DNA of 64,000 bases from Amylostereum areolatum. Taxonomy: Eukaryota; Basidiomycota; Agaricomycetes; Russulales; Stereaceae. The translations under genes were made by a program, and so were the position numbers. The notes below the pieces were generated by a model. It had not been told where the DNA came from, searched no databases, and was given only the letters and a program-made list of their open reading frames with translations. How positions within the stretch are numbered: position 1 is the stretch's first letter; each line of letters starts with the position of its first letter. Shown piece by piece: positions 47,649 through 61,369 of this stretch. The DNA is taken from NCBI GenBank assembly GCA_012932865.1, contig SAXG01000031.1, positions 62,001 to 126,000 of the forward strand, read 5' to 3'.

Positions 47649-48571
47649 CGCGTACAAGCCTGTGCAACTTCCCCTGCCATCAAACCACGATCGCGTGTTT
47701 AGATCGCCAGGCGTTGATCCGATGGCGGTGCCGAGCCACATGTTGTCCAAGACGGTGATGGTGGTTGCTGGCGGTGGTAGAGCCGTCGGTCTGATGACGA
47801 CTCCTGACGACTCCTTGAGTGGGGAGTGCAGGATTTTCGAGACCGAATCTTGACCAAATCCGACGGTCGGGGATTGTTACTATGTCGTTTACGAGCGTTC
47901 ACTGCGTTGCTGACTTCTTCGATATCTTGGTCGTCGAAACAGATCATGATTTGTTCGCCGGTACAGGGACAAGCTAAGCTTGGTGGGGACGGTTGACGAC
48001 GTGTATATTGCAAATCGTGGTTCGATGGGCAGTCCGTCGAGCAGTATGGCTGCGCTGCCTAAAATAAACACGATATCGGATGTGTAGTTGTAACGGCTGT
48101 ACAATCGGCTTTCCCAAGAAGTTTGTGCATGACTTGCGAGTGAGCATATTGTGGAATGCAGTAAGTATTAGCCTGTATTAGCATCTGAGTATAGCTGTAG
48201 GAAAGCTAAGTACATTGACACACAGGTATGGGCCATCATGACCGTGCTAACATCCGTAGGCCTTCGCGCCGTAAGGGTCGAGTTGCGATGTACGCACAGG
48301 TTGATGTCGTCTCGCATGCTGCGTCTCCGCACTCTTGTTTCGTCCAAGTTCCGACCGTTAGCGACACAGTTCTCTAGTCCTCCAGGAGCGTAGTCAGAAC
48401 CTCGACCTCCGGTGAGACTTGAACTTGACACTGACAGAGGGGAAGCAAGGTTCATGAAGGGAGTTTTGACGCCGCCAACAGTAGGATACCCGTCACATCC
48501 TCCTCAACCTTCAACTTTGACTAGTTGATTTCGGCCAGGGTATTACCACGTGGTCTCTGTGGCCGTCTCGG

Positions 48572-49035
48572 TCAGCGATTTAGTACAGACGAGTTCAGAG
48601 CGTACGGGTGGCAGCTAGTTGTGTTCCAGAGCACCCAAGGGTTATTTAACTGAATGAGGGAAATCGAGGACAGCTTGTAGACCTGATCGTTGGAAACATA
48701 CGTCCAAAGACCTCCACCGGCGCAGCACGACCATCCAAGAGTGCATGGGGCTTCTCTGAAACAGCGGTGATGGATATCCAACGTCGAATAGAGGCCGTTT
48801 CCGCCAGAGAGACTGGGAGCATCAATAGGATGAATAGTGTGCGATGAAGATATCTAGCATGTAGAAAGTGGAAGGAGTTGGAGGGAGTTGGGCGTGATCG
48901 TGATGCACATTCCCACGGGGCGGCCGCCTGGTCTCGAAGGATTCTGACTGAGTCGATTGAAGACGAGACCGCACCGGCGAGCACCAGACCATCACCTACA
49001 AAGCCGCCACCTGCACTTTCTCCAGCGGCCGCCAT
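48572..49035 (-). CDS. Hypothetical small protein, two exons
   Basis: ATG at 49035 opens MAAAGESAGGGFVGDGLVLA. A putative intron (GTGGGAATG to CTCCCAG, about 48917-48815) joins AAAP to LSGGNGLYSTLDIHHRC. The frame then runs through CFREAPCTLGWSCCAGGGLW and NPWVLWNTTSCHP to TGA at 48572, giving about 119 residues. It is cysteine-rich in the middle. There is no signal peptide and no family I recognise. It is divergent from COX8 with about 290 bp between starts. It could be a chance frame. Confidence 0.3.
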
Positions 49036-49193
49036 GGTAAAATCGGCTGGCCCCATTCTAGAGCTGCATATTCCTCGAGACCACGACTAGCCCTCTCGCT
49101 AAGGCGCTCTCGAGTCTGGTGGCAGTCTACCGGCCTTGTCTTTGTATCATGATTTTATCTCGCCATCTCGGAATTCCTCTAGGGCGGCTCGCA

Positions 49194-49200
49194 TATAAAT
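49194..49200 (+). promoter_or_regulatory. TATA box of COX8
   Basis: TATAAAT, about 120 bp before the COX8 ATG. Confidence 0.45.
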
Positions 49201-49321
49201 TACAGGGATAACGATGCCTATATTCCCCACTGCCCTGTCCAGCACCGATCCGACCGTTCCAGCGCCCCTCTACACCGTTCTCGCCCGTTTTCGTATCCGA
49301 CTTGCGCTTACTCTTGAGATT

Positions 49322-49684
49322 ATGAACGCCTCGCTGACTCGTGTCTCTCTCCGTGCATCGCGCGTCCCCGCCGCCGGTGTGCTCCGAACGAGGTCCATGC
49401 AGACCGCTACACACGGCAAGAAATACACCGTGCGTTTCTTACATTTATTTCTGTGCAGATGCTGATTACCAGTGCTTCATTTCCAGGGCATGCCGTTCGA
49501 CTACTCGAACCGCCGGACATTCGCGATCAAGTACCTCAGCTTCGTTGGCCTTGGGCTCGCGCTCCCCTTCGTCGCCGTCAACTATCAATTGTGCGTTTCA
49601 CGCAACCATTTGTCGACCAGATAGAATACTAACCCTCGATGGGTATAGGTGGAAGGGCGGGGCGTTCAACAAGACCAAGTGAAC
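49322..49684 (+). CDS. COX8: Cytochrome c oxidase subunit 8 (VIIc type), mitochondrial
   Basis: Three exons (49322-49429, 49487-49590, 49651-49684) encode 81 residues. An Arg/Ser-rich mitochondrial presequence (MNASLTRVSLRASRVP...RSMQTATHGKKY) is followed by the mature subunit GMPFDYSNRRTFAIKYLSF, one membrane helix (VGLGLALPFVAVNYQL) and the short WKGGAFNKTK end. This is the structural complex IV subunit in the inner membrane, equivalent to yeast Cox8 and mammalian VIIc. Length and hydrophobic profile match the family. The ATG at 49322 is preferred over the upstream in-frame start because the presequence begins there. Confidence 0.9.
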
Positions 49685-50087
49685 GTTCTTTGACTACAAC
49701 AGTTCTAACTTACGGCTTTTTGTGGATACATCGATTTCAACGCGTTTATCATTACACATCAGACAATCTGTATTCATAGCAGCCATATTTCGAGGCTCTC
49801 TTATACGATCATGTAATTTCTCTCTCTATCAATGTCGTGATGTCGTGAACATTCTTATCTGTTGAGGGCAGATTGCGCTTGATGGAAAAAAAAGTGAAAA
49901 ATCCACCGAGGAACGGTCGTGCATACATTTTGACCGGATTGGACCAATGCTGGGCGAAAACCTTATGGGATTGTCACGAACGTTACACGAGGTAGTATAG
50001 CAGACGGGTGTCGAAGCAAAGGGGGGGAGGTAATCAAACATTCACCTCTTTCACTTACATAGCCAGAGTGGAGACATTCGTGCGTAG

Positions 50088-53000
50088 TCAAGGAGTTGGC
50101 AGCCTTAGAATCCGATCCACTTTATCGAGCATCCCCCCCTTCGCGGCCCACCTCTCCAAGAGCTTCATGTCTTCCTCTATTTCCTCTGTCCCCGACTCGA
50201 AGGAGTCCAACATAGTCCTAAGCATCCCGACTTTTTCACGCAGGGCTTTTGCTCGTTCATCCCGATGTCCATTCGTAGGTTCTTGGTGGAATGGGGATGA
50301 TGGATAGAACGTTTGTAATGACCACGCCTGGGTTACGACGCGACTGTTGAAACGTTGATCAGCAACAAACGAAAAGCGAAGAGATCAAATCAAAGGAAAG
50401 ACGTTTACTTCATTGCCACCTGCCTCTCGGTGGCCGCAGATAGCTTGTCAAGGGAAGCCATATTTGCACGCTCATTCTTCGCACGAGCTTTCTCCTGAGT
50501 GGAACGTGCCAGCGCCCAGTCCACACATAGGATAAAATGGGGAAGGATCCCGCGATAAATATACCTGTAAGGGGAAATCGGACCCGCAACTTTATGGCAT
50601 CGTCTGAGACATGCTTCAATGAATCGCACCCGCGCGGCAGGAAAGGGTTTTGTGGGGGCGGTATGATTGCGGTGAAGCATACGTCGGCAGGAAGGCTGTA
50701 TTTTCCTCGCGGCCTCTTCATGCTCCTCGTGCACCCCTGAGTCGATCTTCAGTCGACATTGCATAGAACGTGTTGACCTGCACGACATGCTTCCTACGTG
50801 AGGCAGTGGATGACTCGGAAACCGCTTGAGAATCGGATAGGTCGATTTCACGGAGCAAAGCTGGGACTGTGTTGGGATCGGAGTAGACAACGCGAAGGAC
50901 CCCTAGTGGAACTGGGTTTGTTTCGGGGATGTTGGAACAGTGAAGTTGAATCATTTTGTCGAACGAATCCCTCGACGACAGCTAGTCGCTTGCGCAAGCC
51001 CACTCCACCCTTTGCATTGAGGAATCTGGAGCCAGTGGAGCCGTGAAATGATGTATACCTGTGATATATCACTTACGGTCTATGAAGAGATGCATGATTC
51101 GCGGAGGGTGTGAGGCTTCTAAGAGAAGCGATTGCATTGCAGATATTTTTCTTTAGTTGACCGTCTTGGATGTTGCACCCGACTACTCAGGTATGCTTCA
51201 GCGAGACCCAAAAGAATGAAGCAAGAACTTACGGAGACATAAACTCCTGCACCTGCAATAACAATAATCAGTGACTGTTACGACAAAAAAGCCGAAACAT
51301 ACAGCCGTCCCAGAATTACGTCTCTGAGCAATACTACTGACAGCTCTTTGGACCTATATCTGGGATCAAGGCCTTCTTGTGACACTTCGCCTGTAGGTGT
51401 CAAGGTCATGTGTTGCCAAGACTTAACTCGAGACAAAATGATCACGGACCAGTAAAGACACCTTCAATAAGAGACCGTAGAGGTTTGACTAGATGATCAA
51501 CAGTGGCAGAATTGTGAGATGCAAAATGGGCAAAACTGTCCCAGCACTTCATAATCCAACTCTCCGGAAGGATGATGTTGTGGAGTGTGCCTTGGGTTTT
51601 GTGAGAGTGAGCTAGAATGAACAGCCCGCACAACCGGTCGACTAGATCGCACAGAGGACCAAAGTCGACGGGTACTCGTTTCTGTATAATGACTCTGTAA
51701 ACGCTGGTACTTAAGTGGACGGATTGCGTATGCTCACTACCACTGCCGAAGCGACTCACCGGAGAAAAGTCGCTCCTTGCTGGAAGTCTTGTTCGCTTCT
51801 TAGGAAATTGACAAGATCATGGAGGACATATCTTGGCGGGCGATCTTGTCCACGATGGATTTGCAGAGCCGGATATTGGACTCGCGGCCACGCGACACAT
51901 CTGTTCCTTGGAAGACATTGGTCAAACACCCGTATCCTGTCGCGTTCATCCAACCGAAGGCCCAACGTGCTAGCACTGAGGAAGAACGTAAGGAACATGG
52001 GTTGGAATTTTGGCTGCGAAGGCTTCAATTTGTCCAGCACATCCGCTGCCCACTGCTTGACCACAGTAAATGCCTCCGTCGCGCCGGGGAATCGAATCAT
52101 ACTGGGCCGTAGAAGTGACATTGACCCGTTAAGGTAGAGCAGGGGGTTCAAGGCATTTTCTAGGCGAGCAAGCCACGATCTATCCAACCAGTGAGTCCTA
52201 GCAGAAGAAGATTATGGCATCTACAATGCTTACTCTTTTTCGGACATGTGGACCCCGAAGTTCCGACCAGATATTTGCAAAAAACCATGCGAAGTGTTGA
52301 GCACAGCAATTTGTCGAAGATGAGCTTCGATCCGACGATTATACCAGGCCAGATCCAGGTTATGCGCAAAAGGGAAGTCGGGTTCATGTTCCTTCTTGCA
52401 CTTCCCATGCACGGTCATGTAGTAACAAGGATCGAACTGTCGGACTATGTGCTTGCACAACGAATTCTCCTTTTCAACTCGAGCCCGTAGCCGAATGGCC
52501 AGCGTCCAACCCAGGACGTTTCGAAGGTCCAGGAAGGAAATCGGGACAGATCCCATGTCAACAGTGCTGACCATGTATATCCCGTGCAAGAACGACCCCT
52601 TGCGAAGCTCTACAGTCCACTTTCCTGCAACTTCAAAGCAGAACAGTCGTTTAATGGGCTCGGAATCCCAATGGGCAGGATGTATGATAACGTTCTGCAG
52701 GAGGCGGATGTAGTTTCCAAAGAGCTCCAGGAAACTGATGACTTCAGCTTGCGAATGCGTGGGGATAAGCCAAGGATCGTCGAAGAGACAATCCAAGCAC
52801 ATGAGTGCTTCTGCGTCGTGTTGACCTAAAGGGGTGGAAGTGAAGGTGCGTGCGAGGGTGGCGAGTTGATCTATATCTGACGAAAGTATGGCTTGGAACA
52901 TGCGAATCTAACGGGCACCAATGAGCTGACGACAGCGGCAGTTAGCGTTTTTTACTTACGGTTTGCTTTTCTTCTTCTTCGAAGACGGACTCGGTCTCCA

Positions 53001-56000
53001 ATGTAGCAATCACTTCCTCCATCCTGGAAGTATCGGACCAGCCTGTACGCACTCCAAAGGACATATTCCGCCAGAGAAGGTGTTTGACATATTCTTTGAC
53101 CAACTTCCGCGAGCGCGGATCGGAGAGATCTTCGAGTAGCAACGTTACGGCCTTCCAAGTGTCACCTTCTGCGTGGTACAACTCTGCTGCTTCAACGATG
53201 TCTCGTCTTTGTTCTGAAGCAGCCGCGTGCGCAGCACCGAAGTCGTGTGCAACCATGAATTCTTTTTGCTCTTTGTAAGAGCTAAAAAGTTTCGACGCTT
53301 CTCTGTACAACGTGTGTTCAGTTCGGGTAGTATCAACAAAGAGATCATGACGATTGCGTACTCGAGTTTGACCTGTTGGAGGTACGAGAAACGAGCCACA
53401 GTTGACTATCTTTTCCCGCACCAACGCGTCTATAGAGTCATGGTCTTGTACCATTGCTAGAGCACTTTCTAGGAGATTGGCATCGAAAAAAGTGAAGAGC
53501 GGCCTCGGTCCACATTTCCGCCATGCCATAAACTTTTGCAGCTGGCTCGAAAAGTCTGACCTTGGCGTAACATTCCGCGGCGTGCTCGAAGGCCTTCAAC
53601 CGCCGTGGTCCCTCGCTAATGCCGGTCGCCGCATCGACGAGAGCAAGGCCTGCAGCTTCATAAGCATCCCGGCGAGGCTTTTCTTCGTCAGAGGGATCTT
53701 GTCGGCCAGCTTTCTCGCCTCGTATGCGTTGGCAAGGGCGGCGTCTTGAACTGCGACCGTCCCGCAGATAAGCACGTGCCGCCTGGTGAAACTGCCCGTG
53801 CGCAAAAAGCCTACGGGCTGTTTTTGTCCAATCTTGACTAGCTGAAGGTATCCCGAAACTTCTCGAGCGTGACATCTTGCGCTCCCGAGTTCAACGAGAC
53901 CAAGGTCGAACCAGAAATTCTGGACGGAATGAGCTTACGACACTCAAAGCATGAATGTGACCCAACACACCTTCATGTGTTCGCTCACGTCTGAGCCGTC
54001 GACGATCCATAGATTCCTCCGCGTGCGGGTAATCGCAACGTACAGGAACTTCAGCTGGATATGAAGATCAGACAGCCATTTGGTAGGGAAGCAACGTAGA
54101 TCAAACCTCGCTAGCCAGTGGAGCATGGCGACGGTCCTGTAGGCTACTTGTGGTTGAATCTTGGTTCGCATATTCAGCGAAGATGACGCCACTGTGTGGA
54201 GCCTACTGTGGAGTCGTTGAAGAAGTCGTACACCAAGATCTAGAAGAAGTGGTGCCATGCGTGTCAACGGTGAGCGAGATGCAGAGAGTATACAGTAACG
54301 CACATCATCGAACTCGAGTCCTTTACTGTCATATAAGGTGCTGAAATGGCTGTGAATCTGTCGAGGAATTTAGGATCGAAGGATAGCCACGTACAGGACA
54401 ACACCAATATCCCCATACAGCTTCTCCAAACGATCGCGGGCTTCATCATCTCGTACAAGTATACCTGAAGTCGCCGAGGTTTCAGGAAGGTCGTACAAAA
54501 ATACGCCAGGGACGTACATTGGTTCGAGCCCAGGTAAAGCGTCGAAGAGCCGCTAAAATCCTTACTCAGTTGCTTCTGATAGGCGGAGGTACACGGAAAC
54601 CCTACCTAAATGCGGAGAAGAATTTCTCTGCACCAAGGTTGTGATCCAGGTGCACAAAAAGCGGCTTCACTCCGTTGATGATACCACTTTCTTTGTCAAG
54701 GTTGTCGACGGCGTTTGGAAAGAGCTTGAGCAATTCGACGACAGAATGCGCACAGTCCACGACTCCACCAGGCGACCGAAAATTGGTAAGAAGTTGGAAC
54801 GTTGGTGGTTCTTTCGCGGAGCGGGATACTCGCAGGGCACGATTCGACCTCTACAACGCACCGGTGAGAGTTTTTCTCACAAAAACGAACAAGAAAATGA
54901 TACCTCGTATCGGTACATTATTGCCTTCAATTCCGTGAAACGAAATGCACTCCCAAATGAGATGGTCTGTGCCGTGTCTCCTGCCCAAAATAAGCCACCG
55001 GCATTCCGACATAACATCCCCATGACTATATTCGAGATCAGCCACAGTCGTGCCGCCTGCACGGTTGGCAGCTGACTCACGGAAGATGTCTATGACTAAG
55101 TTGTCCTGTACTTCGTCGACATACCTGAAAACAGGACAGGTCAGCGCCAACCGTGCACCACACGAATGGTCATCTAGACGTACAGGTAGTCTATCATTTG
55201 CCCTGGAACTCCCTTGTCTGCGAGGGCACAAAGCAAAGTGTGGGTCCTTCGAACAAGTTAGTACGTGCTTCCGAATGCCTAGCTTATGACATACCTATCG
55301 GCCACATCCCGTTCCCCACGATCTGCCTTCATCCGCATGGTAAGCCTCAAAAAGGCGATAGTCCATATCACCGCCTGAGTGCCTCTCGTAAGCTTGACGA
55401 TCTAAACGCGAGTTCGCGCTGGTTAAGGATCCCTCTGAGCCCTTTATGACACCTAAATGTCCGGTTAGCGTGACTACAAAGAGCTGCGTAGCACATACCC
55501 ATGAACTGCCCAAACACATAGGATGGAGCTAGAATAAAATTAGGATGAAGTTCTGATAGAAATATGTCCAACGCACCGTGATTTTTTGTCAAGTCTTGGG
55601 GGAAGTGCGGCCAGTAGTTGCTCACGAAATCCTCATACTTGATATACTGGTCCTGCGAGGCCTTCTTGTATCGGACAGACCACGCTTCTTGTGACCCTCT
55701 TTGATTCGCGAACCAGGCCGTCTGCTTTTGTTTGTCATCGAGGAGGTCACCCTCGAGGAGCTTGCATAGCTGGATGAATGCCGAGACGCCATTGAGACGA
55801 ATATCCAAATGTCAATAGAAATCGAGCTTACATCGGCAAACGTCACGAATAAGGGGAAATGGTCATCGGTCAGTTGGCTAAACTTTTCCGGGAGCTCCGC
55901 GTCAGGTTCGACAAACATGGCAGAGTACTCGTCCAGCTCCTCTGGGGCACGCTGAGCACGGGAGATGAAATGTTGGGGAGCATGTTGCGATATGACATCC

Positions 56001-58356
56001 GACTTCAGCAACTTGATAAACTCGTACTCCACCTTTCTGGCCAGCAGCCGCGATTTGGTCACGAAAACTTGCCGAGGTCGCGCTTCATGTGACGCAGATT
56101 GGTCCCATGCTCTCTCCAGCCCAAAGATCTTGAAGATGATGGTCGTGGTTTTTCTGAATGAAGAACCAGAACTGTAGTGAGTACGCTATGGAAGCACTGG
56201 CGAATGAGAGGGGTAATACCCTGTGCCACTACGCCCTAGCACATAGCAAGAGCTTGTATGTGCGACGATCTCCTGTTCTCGATGCCTGCAGGGAATTCAG
56301 ATATGTATACCGACTAGAAAGAACCACCAAACAGACGTACGAGAGCTGGTGTGTTTGAGCCACCGATTCATCCTGTAGTACGCCTGAGAGGGGACAAGGT
56401 GGGTGACTACACGCATGCGGCCCGTAAGAGCTCACCCTTCCAGAAATTCTACGTAGTGGTTCAAAATGTTGTTCACCAAAATGCCAGGTCCCACTTACCT
56501 CTGATATTTTCGCATATTTGCCCAGACTGATATGTTATAGTGTTATTCAAATCGGCCAACCGAGGCGAAACCAGTCACTTACGCAATCAGGGCATGTAGC
56601 TATGCCGCCTTCAGTACTCATGGAAATTTTGGAGAAGGTATAGAAACACGTACCTCCTCCTCGTCGGCTCGAGAAAGCTTGAAAGACGCGTCCACGATAT
56701 GTATGTCAGCATGGCCGCTCTGCGCTTTAGTAGGGTCTCCTTCCGTGAAATAAATAGGAACAAAATCTTCATTCCCGTCGCTGGGAGACCGCTTACGGCG
56801 CCGGCAACTGGAAACTGGAGTTAGTATCAGATAAAGGACTTGGGGACAGAGGCGAGACTTACGCATCGCAATACTCCAGTCCCTTTCAGTGCTTGGTAGC
56901 GACTCAAGGTTGTCCCAGAGGACACGAGAGACCTCTGCATGATCGCAAAGGCCAAAGAGCGTTAGAACTTGATGGGGTATCTGTATACGAGTTTATAAGA
57001 CGAGCGAGCCCATGGGAGGCGGATGGCACGGACGTCGTCTTTGTATTCTTGGATGCAATCCACTTGATACTAGACAGGACAGCGCGTTAGGTGACGTTAT
57101 TCAAAAGATAAGCAATGGAATGGAGACGCACCACTAGTCTCAAATCGCCTGGTAACCTGGCCTCAAAGATGTCCACTGATCCAAAGTTGTTGATTCGCTT
57201 CTGGTTGGTCATCGAAAACTGTCCGTGCGACAGCTCCCTAGAAATAAACACAAATCAATCCCAGTCTTCGCCATACACCATGCCACAACGCACACAAGCT
57301 TATTGTATACGATCTCGAACGACCTAGCGTCACCCTTTCCCAGCTTCTTGAAATCTCTCCGCGCTCTTTCCGAGGTGAAGATCCTCCATGACCCGAAGTC
57401 GTCCGGGCTATCGTATTGTAAGTTTGCTTTGATCTCCGGCGCCATCTCGACAGGCGGAAGCGATGTCGTCCGAGCCTTCAAAAGTCGGGCGACTGGCTAC
57501 TAGCACGATTGTTTCGGGGGCTAATGGGCGATGTCGCTGCCGACGAAGGTCCTGAAGACGACAAGGTATTTCTCCTTGATAGAGGCCGCTACCTCCGGCC
57601 GTCTAACCATCTGCACAAGAGACTTATAGATGATGTTAGTGGGATATTACCCATACACAGTGTCCGTACGCACCATAAGAATTTCTCGCTGTCTTCCCAA
57701 AATGCTCTGCTCAAGCTCTTCCGCTTCTTCTCTGCTCGCGGGCACCTTGATGTCCAGGTTTTGGAAGGCCTTCACGTCGACCATGACTTCAGATCGAGAC
57801 ATCGCCCTCGACTTCTTGCGCGAGCGTTGTTGACCTCTCGTTGGTTGCTCGGCACGGCTGGTAAACGCTAGGGTCGTTGAGCATGGACGTCAAAGCCAGA
57901 AGAACACGTTGGGCCAGCTCGATAGAGCGCCGATATTCATCGATGTTGGCGGGTTCAAGGTCGCGGACATGGTCCAGACGCGATAGGGATAAGGAGAGAG
58001 CGGCGAGGACTTGTACCGCAAGCGAGGTATAGTTGAATGAGTTACGGGACTGTGGGAATTCCGATGCCAGGAACTCGACGAAGAGACAGAAAGCGTCGTC
58101 GCCAACGGCTATATGTGAGTCTATCAGATGAGGTAGTAAGCGAGGCGGAATGACGCATACCACTAAGAATGAATTCCAAAGCAAGCTCCGTAGGCAGTGC
58201 TCTTTCGATGATATGGGGCAGGGATGGGACGTCGAGGCTGCCTTCGAAGACCTGTAGAGCGGCGGCCAGATCCTCCTCTGACGCCATGCATTCAGGATGT
58301 AGTATATCAAAGTCTAAGATGAATAGCCGTTTCGGCGGGCCCTCGTTGTGCGACAT
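50088..58356 (-). CDS. TRANK1-like UvrD/SF1 helicase-domain protein, very large
   Basis: A long multi-exon gene begins at 58356 (MSHNEGPPKRLFILDFDILH) and ends with LDKVDRILRLPTP at 50088. It encodes roughly 2000 residues of the fungal family annotated as TPR and ankyrin repeat-containing protein 1-like P-loop proteins. Visible helicase motifs: Walker A GRSGTGKTTT, split by an intron (56154-56220); motif II YVDEVQDN near 55100; motif III GDTAQTISFGSAFRF near 54960; and the C-terminal VAITRTRRNLWIVDGSD near 54010-54045. Upstream is a domain with LPGDLRLV...YQVDCIQEY and VLTLFGLCDHAEVSRVLWD. The C-terminal third has TPR-like helices (FAHGQFHQAARAYLRDG, EHAAECYAKVRLFEPAAK) and an IQ-like end (EAARKIQPSCRRM). 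Near 57870 either a rare 40-nt intron or one frameshift is needed. The function is unknown; ATP-dependent RNA or DNA binding is inferred. Exon borders are approximate. Confidence 0.75.
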
Positions 58357-60027
58357 GTTACGATGTTATCAGTTGAGAGCTAAGCGATGCTAGAATGGAG
58401 ACGACTGTTGGATAAGCACCGGGTGGGGGAAGGAAGGAGAAAGGCCCACTCCCCACCTACGATGTTATAAGACCTCGAGAAGATGCTGCGGAAACGCATG
58501 GGAGGCAGAGGAGCGCTATCAGCAACGAGGCAGCCCCCAAAAGACACCCTGAACTTCTGTCACGCTTCTCGACGCAATGTTGTTTCCAAAGATGGTGATA
58601 GAACCCTAGGATGGCGGCCTTTTGAGCGTTAATTTTGAGACTCTCGAAACGATTCGCACGATGCGACACCCGCTGAATTCGTCATTAGTTCGCAGAGCTC
58701 CAAGCGCGTTGAGCTGGACGTCGAAGTAGATGCTACGAGGAGGATCTCAATTGAATATGTTGGTTATAGAGCGCCGGGGTAGAGACTAAACCGATGCAAA
58801 GGTTTGAACAAAATAGAATGGTCATATCGCCACATTCGTGTATTCTGGGGTAGCCATGAGCGACAGATCGACGCGGAGAAAAGCAGAGAGCTCACTAGAC
58901 GTCTATAGTACAAGAATCGCCATACTGGAATCCAGGCTCAGGTCGATATCTTCCTATGAGCGCTCGGTGCGCAGTTCATCTCTTCTGATACACATACAGT
59001 ACTTCTGTCCGACGAAGGCCAACGTGCATCAGTTGGACCCGATATGCGACACGATCGATGTGCATGCTCACTGGCGTACCTTGGTCATTGAATGGGTTTG
59101 GACCGGGCGGCGCCCAACGTCCGTTCAATGGTTCATCGCCGTTGCAGATCACAGTATATGCTCCTGCATTAGGACCAAATATTAGATTATCGAGATGATG
59201 GTAGAAAAGGTAATCACTAACCTGATCCTCAGGTTCCAACCTTTCGGGACAGACGCAAGCAGGAAAGGGAAAGTCCTCGCATACACGGCGAAAGCGAAGA
59301 ACGTTGCGGAAGCACACTTGAGCTGGTTAATCGCCGTCACTCTGCCATGCAGCGGCGGCGACGAGTCGTCGTTCTGGGCGTCTCCAACCCGAACCCCAAC
59401 CCCCTCACGAGCCGTGCGACGCCAGAGTCTGAGGAGGAGCAATTTGGGGCGCTCGGACCGTGTCGAACAATTGCTCGTTTGCCACGAGCTTGCCGACGCG
59501 TCGTTTTGGGTATAAATTCAAGGATTACGTGTCATGATGGGGACTACGTGTTGAGAAGGAGAAGGAGGGAAAATGTCTTCCTAGATTGCATTGGCGGAGG
59601 GAGAGAGGTAAGTAGCCTGACGGCGTTGGGGACTGGCGAAGTTGCGAATCGGCGAGGCACGTGATCGTAAATACTCGACGCGCCAATTTCGACTCCTTTT
59701 CGACTCGGACTCGCCGGAGTCGTTTGACTCGACGCATCCCATCCTACTCAGCGAGCCAACCATCCTTTCGCTCGCCCACCTTTCCACGTCAAAGGGCGAA
59801 TATCAAGATGTTATCTCCCTGTCCAGCGCACTGTTTTTCTTCGAAACAACATCTCCTCGATCCCGGCTGAAACCTCAACGTTCAACGTTCAACGTCCAGT
59901 CTCAGACCAAATGTCTTCCTCCTCAAATAGCGGGCGACCAGGACCCTCATCTCTCCGTCGTCCTTGAACCCAACCCTCACCAAGACGCGCTCGAATAAAC
60001 CTCCATTCAAGACCGTTAACGTCGAAG
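58357..60027. other. Intergenic region, no supported gene
   Basis: A minus-strand frame at 58976-59317 contains a coding-like segment (GAYTVICNGDEPLNGRWAPP), but plausible splices lead to stops, so I do not call it. The right part is the promoter side of the kinase-tail gene at 60028. Confidence 0.4.
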
Positions 60028-61162
60028 ATGTTCTCAACCAACAACTCGACTAGTCAACGCAACCGCTTCGCCGCCGTCGCCGTGCGCGTGATGCAGAAGA
60101 TCAACAGCAAGGTCAGCCCAAACGACTATATATGCATGAAGGTGCGTCTCTGCGGATCTCCTTTGCTCTTTTGATACTAAAATGGTCTGTCCGACTCTCG
60201 TAGAGAAACAGCGCAGACCCCCTGTCCGCCGACGATCCCAAAGCCCCGCTACTCATCCAAGCCCATTTCAAGGAAGTCAGCAACTTTACTCCGGTCGCCT
60301 CTCCTCACATGACATCATGTATCGATAAATCACTTGTCCCTAGTGCGTGCAATACTCATTGCTCTTATATATCGTACACTGACGCTCTTCTGAAGGTACG
60401 ACTGATGATTTCAAGTCAGACCTACTCGACGTTTCACCACCTTCTAAATTGGCCCCCAGCAACATTGGTCTCGGTCTCCTTTTCGACGCGCTCACTCCCA
60501 GCGCGTTATCCTCGTCGGACTCTTTCTCTTTTGGCCACTTCTTCCAAGGCGGACCGACGAACACAGGTGACGAGGAAGACGATGATGGATTCGCAAACGA
60601 AATCACGATGGCCAATTCACGGTTCCTCGGCCATTTCTTCAAAGTTTCCGCAGACATCGCTGAAGGCTATAACGGCGTGGACCACCTCAACGACCATACT
60701 ACGGACGCTCTCCTTCCCATCACCATGTGGGGAAAGCTTTCCGCCTCCACTTTCCCCGCTCTTGTCGACTGCAATGTCGTTTCCACTACCCCTACCTTGT
60801 CTCATACCCCCGAAGCTCAATGCGTAGTCTTCGTCGAGGTCACTCTTGGCGCCTCACCTATCGAGGCTGCGGCGCCAATCGATCCCTTGGAAGGCCACCC
60901 TACCTCCGATTTCTCTTCTTCCCTAGGCGAGGAGTTCTCCCTGCTGGAAGCCCCGAAGATATGGACAGATACATCCTCATGCTCCTCTACTGCCCCCTCG
61001 TCGCTTTTCACCGCGCCTCCGTCACCCGCAATATTATCCACGAGCGAGATCTTCTCTACTGAGAAAGGGAGCTTGAAGCCCGGTCTTCAGACACCGAGGA
61101 AGGCCTCGCTGACTGCGGAAGCCATGGCGTGGATGAAGCGCACGATTCGTCGTCGTGTTTAA
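60028..61162 (+). CDS. Kinase-tail-like protein without a kinase domain
   Basis: Three exons (60028-60141, 60204-60342, 60396-61162) encode 339 residues, all joins in frame. The protein has no kinase motif. Its C-terminus, LGEEFSLLEAPKIWTDTSS through PRKASLTAEAMAWMKRTIRR, aligns with the C-terminus of the kinase at 16966 (LDGELPVFQAPKPWMDACS through KPSLMKEVRTWWKRAVIRR). It also has two GHFF segments (SFGHFFQGG and FLGHFFKVS), an internal duplication. A basic N-terminal stretch (RNRFAAVAVRVMQKINSK) is followed by acidic, Ser-rich sequence. The conserved Lys/Arg-rich amphipathic end could be a docking or membrane-binding peptide; this is an inference. A truncated second copy follows directly. 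Confidence 0.7.
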
Positions 61163-61369
61163 TCATGCGCACTCCATGGGCTGACCTCGCATACCCCCTA
61201 CTACTCCTGTTGTATCACCCTCCCCTCACCTTCTACCCTCTACCCTTCCCTCGCCCTAATTACGTACCGTCCCCCGTGCTTCTCTCCTCCACACCCGTCC
61301 CTTATCCCACCCCTGGTCGGAAAACTCGTACGCCCACTGGTCTCTTGAAATTCACGTTAGGTCAAGAAA

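Noticed and set aside
48168..48455. Open frame of 95 codons on the minus strand
   Set aside because: Mixed composition, no signal or domain, no splice partners.
58976..59317. Possible small gene on the minus strand with GAYTVICNGDEPLNGRWAPP
   Set aside because: Candidate splice joins upstream and downstream lead to stops or change frame; no family recognised.
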